From: Ghiorsea sp. | GTDB taxonomy: Bacteria > Pseudomonadota > Zetaproteobacteria > Mariprofundales > Mariprofundaceae | Assembly: GCA_027053695.1 (NCBI GenBank) | Contig: JALUHL010000017.1 | Span: 1-5,839 of the forward strand | Length of the DNA: 5,839 bases | Direction of reading: 5' to 3' | Shown: piece after piece, positions 4,210 to 5,839 of the stretch | Numbering within the stretch: position 1 is the first letter of the stretch | How the letters are laid out: every line of letters starts with the position of its first letter | Position numbers and translations under genes: made by a program | Notes under the pieces: model-generated | The model's database searches: none | Told to the model about the DNA's origin: nothing | The model's input: only the letters and a program-made list of their open reading frames with translations

Positions 4210-4860
4210 TTATATTTTTTCAGACACACCTGTCATCACTTTGGAGGTCAGCTTCATGCCCGACTTCACCATGGTGGGCAACTTCGCTGCACCCAAATCT
4301 TCCGCTAAATGTGCATGCCCCATTTCATCAATTTTCATTTGCTCAATAATGGCTCTGCTGCGTTTATCTTCTTCAGGCAAGTTTTCTAAGTGACCTTGCA
4401 AATGAGAGACCACTTGATATTCCGTTTCCGCTAAAAATCCCAAGTTCCATCGGTCGCCCACCGCACCTGCTGCAATGCCAATCGCAAACGAGCCAACATA
4501 CCACAATGGGTCAAACAAAGATGGTTTTTCACCCAGCTCATCCAAGCGCGTTCTGCACCAATTCAAATGGTCAGCTTCTTCTTCAGATGCATGCTTGAGT
4601 TTATCTTTAAGCGTTTTATCTCGAGCAATGAGGGATTGCCCATGATACAAAGCCTGAGCTGCCATTTCCCCAGCATGGTTCACCCGCATCAAACCCGCAG
4701 CTTTTTTCTTTTGTTCAGCGTTCAAGTTATCCTCGCCTGTTTGCTCTGCGGGATATTCGCGCTGCGTGCTTTGCGCAATAAAAATATTGTTTAATGCTTT
4801 ATCAATATGCCCAATCACGGCATCTGCTACATTGGTTTTTCGGAAATCATCATCTTTCAT
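4210..4860 (-). CDS. coq7: Demethoxyubiquinone hydroxylase Coq7 (diiron)
   Basis: A 216-residue Coq7/UbiF-equivalent enzyme that hydroxylates the ring of demethoxyubiquinone, the penultimate step of aerobic ubiquinone synthesis, at the inner membrane. The carboxylate-bridged diiron site is complete: Glu65 (in NHAGEMAAQALYHGQ), the ExxH pair Glu95/His98 (EEEADHLNW), Glu147 (ETEYQVVSHL) and the second ExxH pair Glu179/His182 (IDEMGHA). A moderately hydrophobic, glycine-rich segment (about 119-135) is the likely membrane-associating helix. The extended N-terminus (about 1-50) is variable in bacterial members. The ATG at 4860 has only a distant AGGT, so the ribosome site is weak. It lies 22 bases after the metallopeptidase gene and abuts cmoM. 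Coq7 replaces the flavin hydroxylase UbiF found in E. coli. Confidence 0.95.
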   Translation of the reverse strand: MKDDDFRKTNVADAVIGHIDKALNNIFIAQSTQREYPAEQTGEDNLNAEQKKKAAGLMRVNHAGEMAAQALYHGQSLIARDKTLKDKLKHASEEEADHLNWCRTRLDELGEKPSLFDPLWYVGSFAIGIAAGAVGDRWNLGFLAETEYQVVSHLQGHLENLPEEDKRSRAIIEQMKIDEMGHAHLAEDLGAAKLPTMVKSGMKLTSKVMTGVSEKI

Positions 4861-4882
4861 CGTGCTATTTTTACCTGTTTAC

Positions 4883-5611
4883 CTATTTATGCAAGTTATC
4901 ATCAAAGCTTTGGTGCAACCACATCGGCAGCTTCAAGCCATATTGCTGTAAAAGTTTACGATTCTCTTTGTAGTTCGTATCGAACCTTTTGACATCCTGC
5001 CAAAAGGCTGGCGAATGATTCAAATGTTTGAGGTGAGTTAATTCATGAATAAGCACATGCCGCACCAAAAAGTCAGGCAAAAACAAAAGCCCTGCATTGA
5101 GGTTGATATTTCTTTTCGCAGAGCAGCTACCCCAGCGCCGTTTTTGTAAACGAATAGCAACCGAGCCATAAGATAAACCCATGTCTTGCGCCACATCAGC
5201 AAGCCAAGGTTTTAAATGCTGCCTACCCTTCTTCTTGACCCATGCTAACAAAGCTTGGCGTACTTGCTCTTTATCACCCATGCCACCTGTAACTGTGAGC
5301 ATAAAACCCTGCTCGCTCAACTGAATACGTGAAAGCGAGGAAGGCTGGTAATCAAGCGCCCACTTCTGCCCCAAAGCCGAAAAATCAATGCTTTCAGGCA
5401 AGTCCATATTTCTTCTTCCTTGAATGTTTAACGACGATAACTGCTTAAGCACCCAAGCTGTATGCTGCGTCAACATAGGCTGCATATACCGCTTGGGCAT
5501 ACGATACGGCCATACAAGCTCTACTTCTCCATAGTTGCTGATGGTCAAGCGTGGGCGCTTGGCACGTTTGGAAAGTCTAAGCTGCCATGTAAAAGGGAAG
5601 TTAGCGTTCAA
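4883..5611 (-). CDS. DUF45/YgjP-like zinc metallopeptidase
   Basis: A 242-residue protein of the DUF45 (YgjP-like, M48-type) family. The N-terminal part shows the family's RLSKRAKRPRLTISNYGEVELVWP pattern in pieces: SKRAKRPRL at 14-22 and GEVELVWP at 28-35. Then come RWGSCSAKRNINLN (159-172) and the zinc site HVLIHELTH (185-193), with His189 and His193 as ligands, Glu190 as catalytic base and His199 in NHSPAFW as likely third ligand. No signal peptide or membrane helix is seen, so it is cytoplasmic. Substrates of the family are unknown. The start is a TTG at 5611, the only start codon between the previous in-frame stop and the conserved N-terminus; no strong ribosome site is visible. It begins immediately after the TAA of the dehydrogenase gene and in the same frame, so it is probably made by reinitiation. 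Confidence 0.87.
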   Translation of the reverse strand: MNANFPFTWQLRLSKRAKRPRLTISNYGEVELVWPYRMPKRYMQPMLTQHTAWVLKQLSSLNIQGRRNMDLPESIDFSALGQKWALDYQPSSLSRIQLSEQGFMLTVTGGMGDKEQVRQALLAWVKKKGRQHLKPWLADVAQDMGLSYGSVAIRLQKRRWGSCSAKRNINLNAGLLFLPDFLVRHVLIHELTHLKHLNHSPAFWQDVKRFDTNYKENRKLLQQYGLKLPMWLHQSFDDNLHK

Positions 5612-5839
5612 TTATTTTTTGAGGTAGTTCGCCATCAAAGCCAGCGAAATAAATCGAGGTGTCAGCTTCTGTATTAGCCATAATAGTTTATGTCGCCAAC
5701 CCGGCACACAATAACCACCACCCATATTTAAGGTTTGCAAGGATGCACTCACCACTTCTTTGGCGGGTGTACTAAATTCATTGCCTTTACCCTTGGGTGC
5801 GCCCGACACATCCCTAAACCCTGTGGGCGAAGGCCCTGG
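5612..5839 (-). CDS. Short-chain dehydrogenase/reductase, C-terminal fragment
   Basis: Only the last 75 residues are visible; the reading frame is open to the window edge at 5839, so the N-terminus with the cofactor-binding and catalytic residues lies outside. The first visible residues, PGPSPTGFRDVSGAPKG, match the PG-x-x-x-T-x-F segment that follows the active site in short-chain dehydrogenases. VPGWRHKLLWLIQKLTPRF fits the C-terminal helix region of a subgroup of these enzymes, often annotated as YqjQ-like or general SDR. An internal GTG at 5809 is not a plausible start because the conserved segment begins before it. The stop TAA is followed directly by the metallopeptidase start. Substrate cannot be inferred. 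The call rests on a short fragment. Confidence 0.7.
   Translation of the reverse strand, partial: PGPSPTGFRDVSGAPKGKGNEFSTPAKEVVSASLQTLNMGGGYCVPGWRHKLLWLIQKLTPRFISLALMANYLKK

Noticed and set aside
5612..5809. A complete 65-residue protein starting at the GTG at 5809
   Set aside because: The frame is open to the window edge, and the conserved dehydrogenase segment starts upstream of this GTG, so it is the end of a longer gene.

Overview
This is a compact proteobacterial window in which every supported gene lies on the minus strand, so transcription runs from high to low coordinates. A Coq7-type ubiquinone hydroxylase beside a CmoM-type tRNA methyltransferase points to a ubiquinone-making proteobacterium. 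A gamma- or related (for example zeta-) proteobacterium is most likely, but the genus cannot be read from the sequence. The base composition is moderately AT-rich and looks uniform by eye. I see no mobile element, tRNA, rRNA or CRISPR array.

Region A (5839 down to 3448) is housekeeping: the C-terminal end of a short-chain dehydrogenase (cut by the window edge), a DUF45/YgjP-like zinc metallopeptidase, a demethoxyubiquinone hydroxylase (coq7) and a tRNA carboxymethoxyuridine methyltransferase (cmoM). The spacing is tight: the first two genes are separated only by a stop codon, and the last two abut as TAA-ATG.

Region B (3447 down to about 1996) is a transcription unit headed by an ArsR-family repressor. 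Its two key cysteines have the position and spacing of the persulfide sensors SqrR, BigR and YgaV. Behind it follow a small DUF2892 membrane protein, a membrane-anchored rhodanese and a lipoprotein rhodanese. A strong intrinsic terminator closes the unit.

Region C (about 1990 down to 1) is a second unit: a cytoplasmic rhodanese, an ETHE1-like persulfide dioxygenase, a hairpin, a secreted rhodanese and the start of a TauE/SafE-type exporter that runs off the window. Its promoter region carries an inverted repeat closely resembling the one in the ArsR promoter (16 of 20 positions identical), so B and C look like one regulon controlled by the ArsR protein.

Together B and C read as a sulfane-sulfur (persulfide/H2S) detoxification and signalling module. 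The regulator would sense persulfides. Four single-domain rhodaneses, predicted at four different cellular locations, would move sulfane sulfur. The dioxygenase would oxidise glutathione persulfide to sulfite, and the TauE/SafE protein could export sulfite or a related anion. No sulfide:quinone oxidoreductase is visible in the window.
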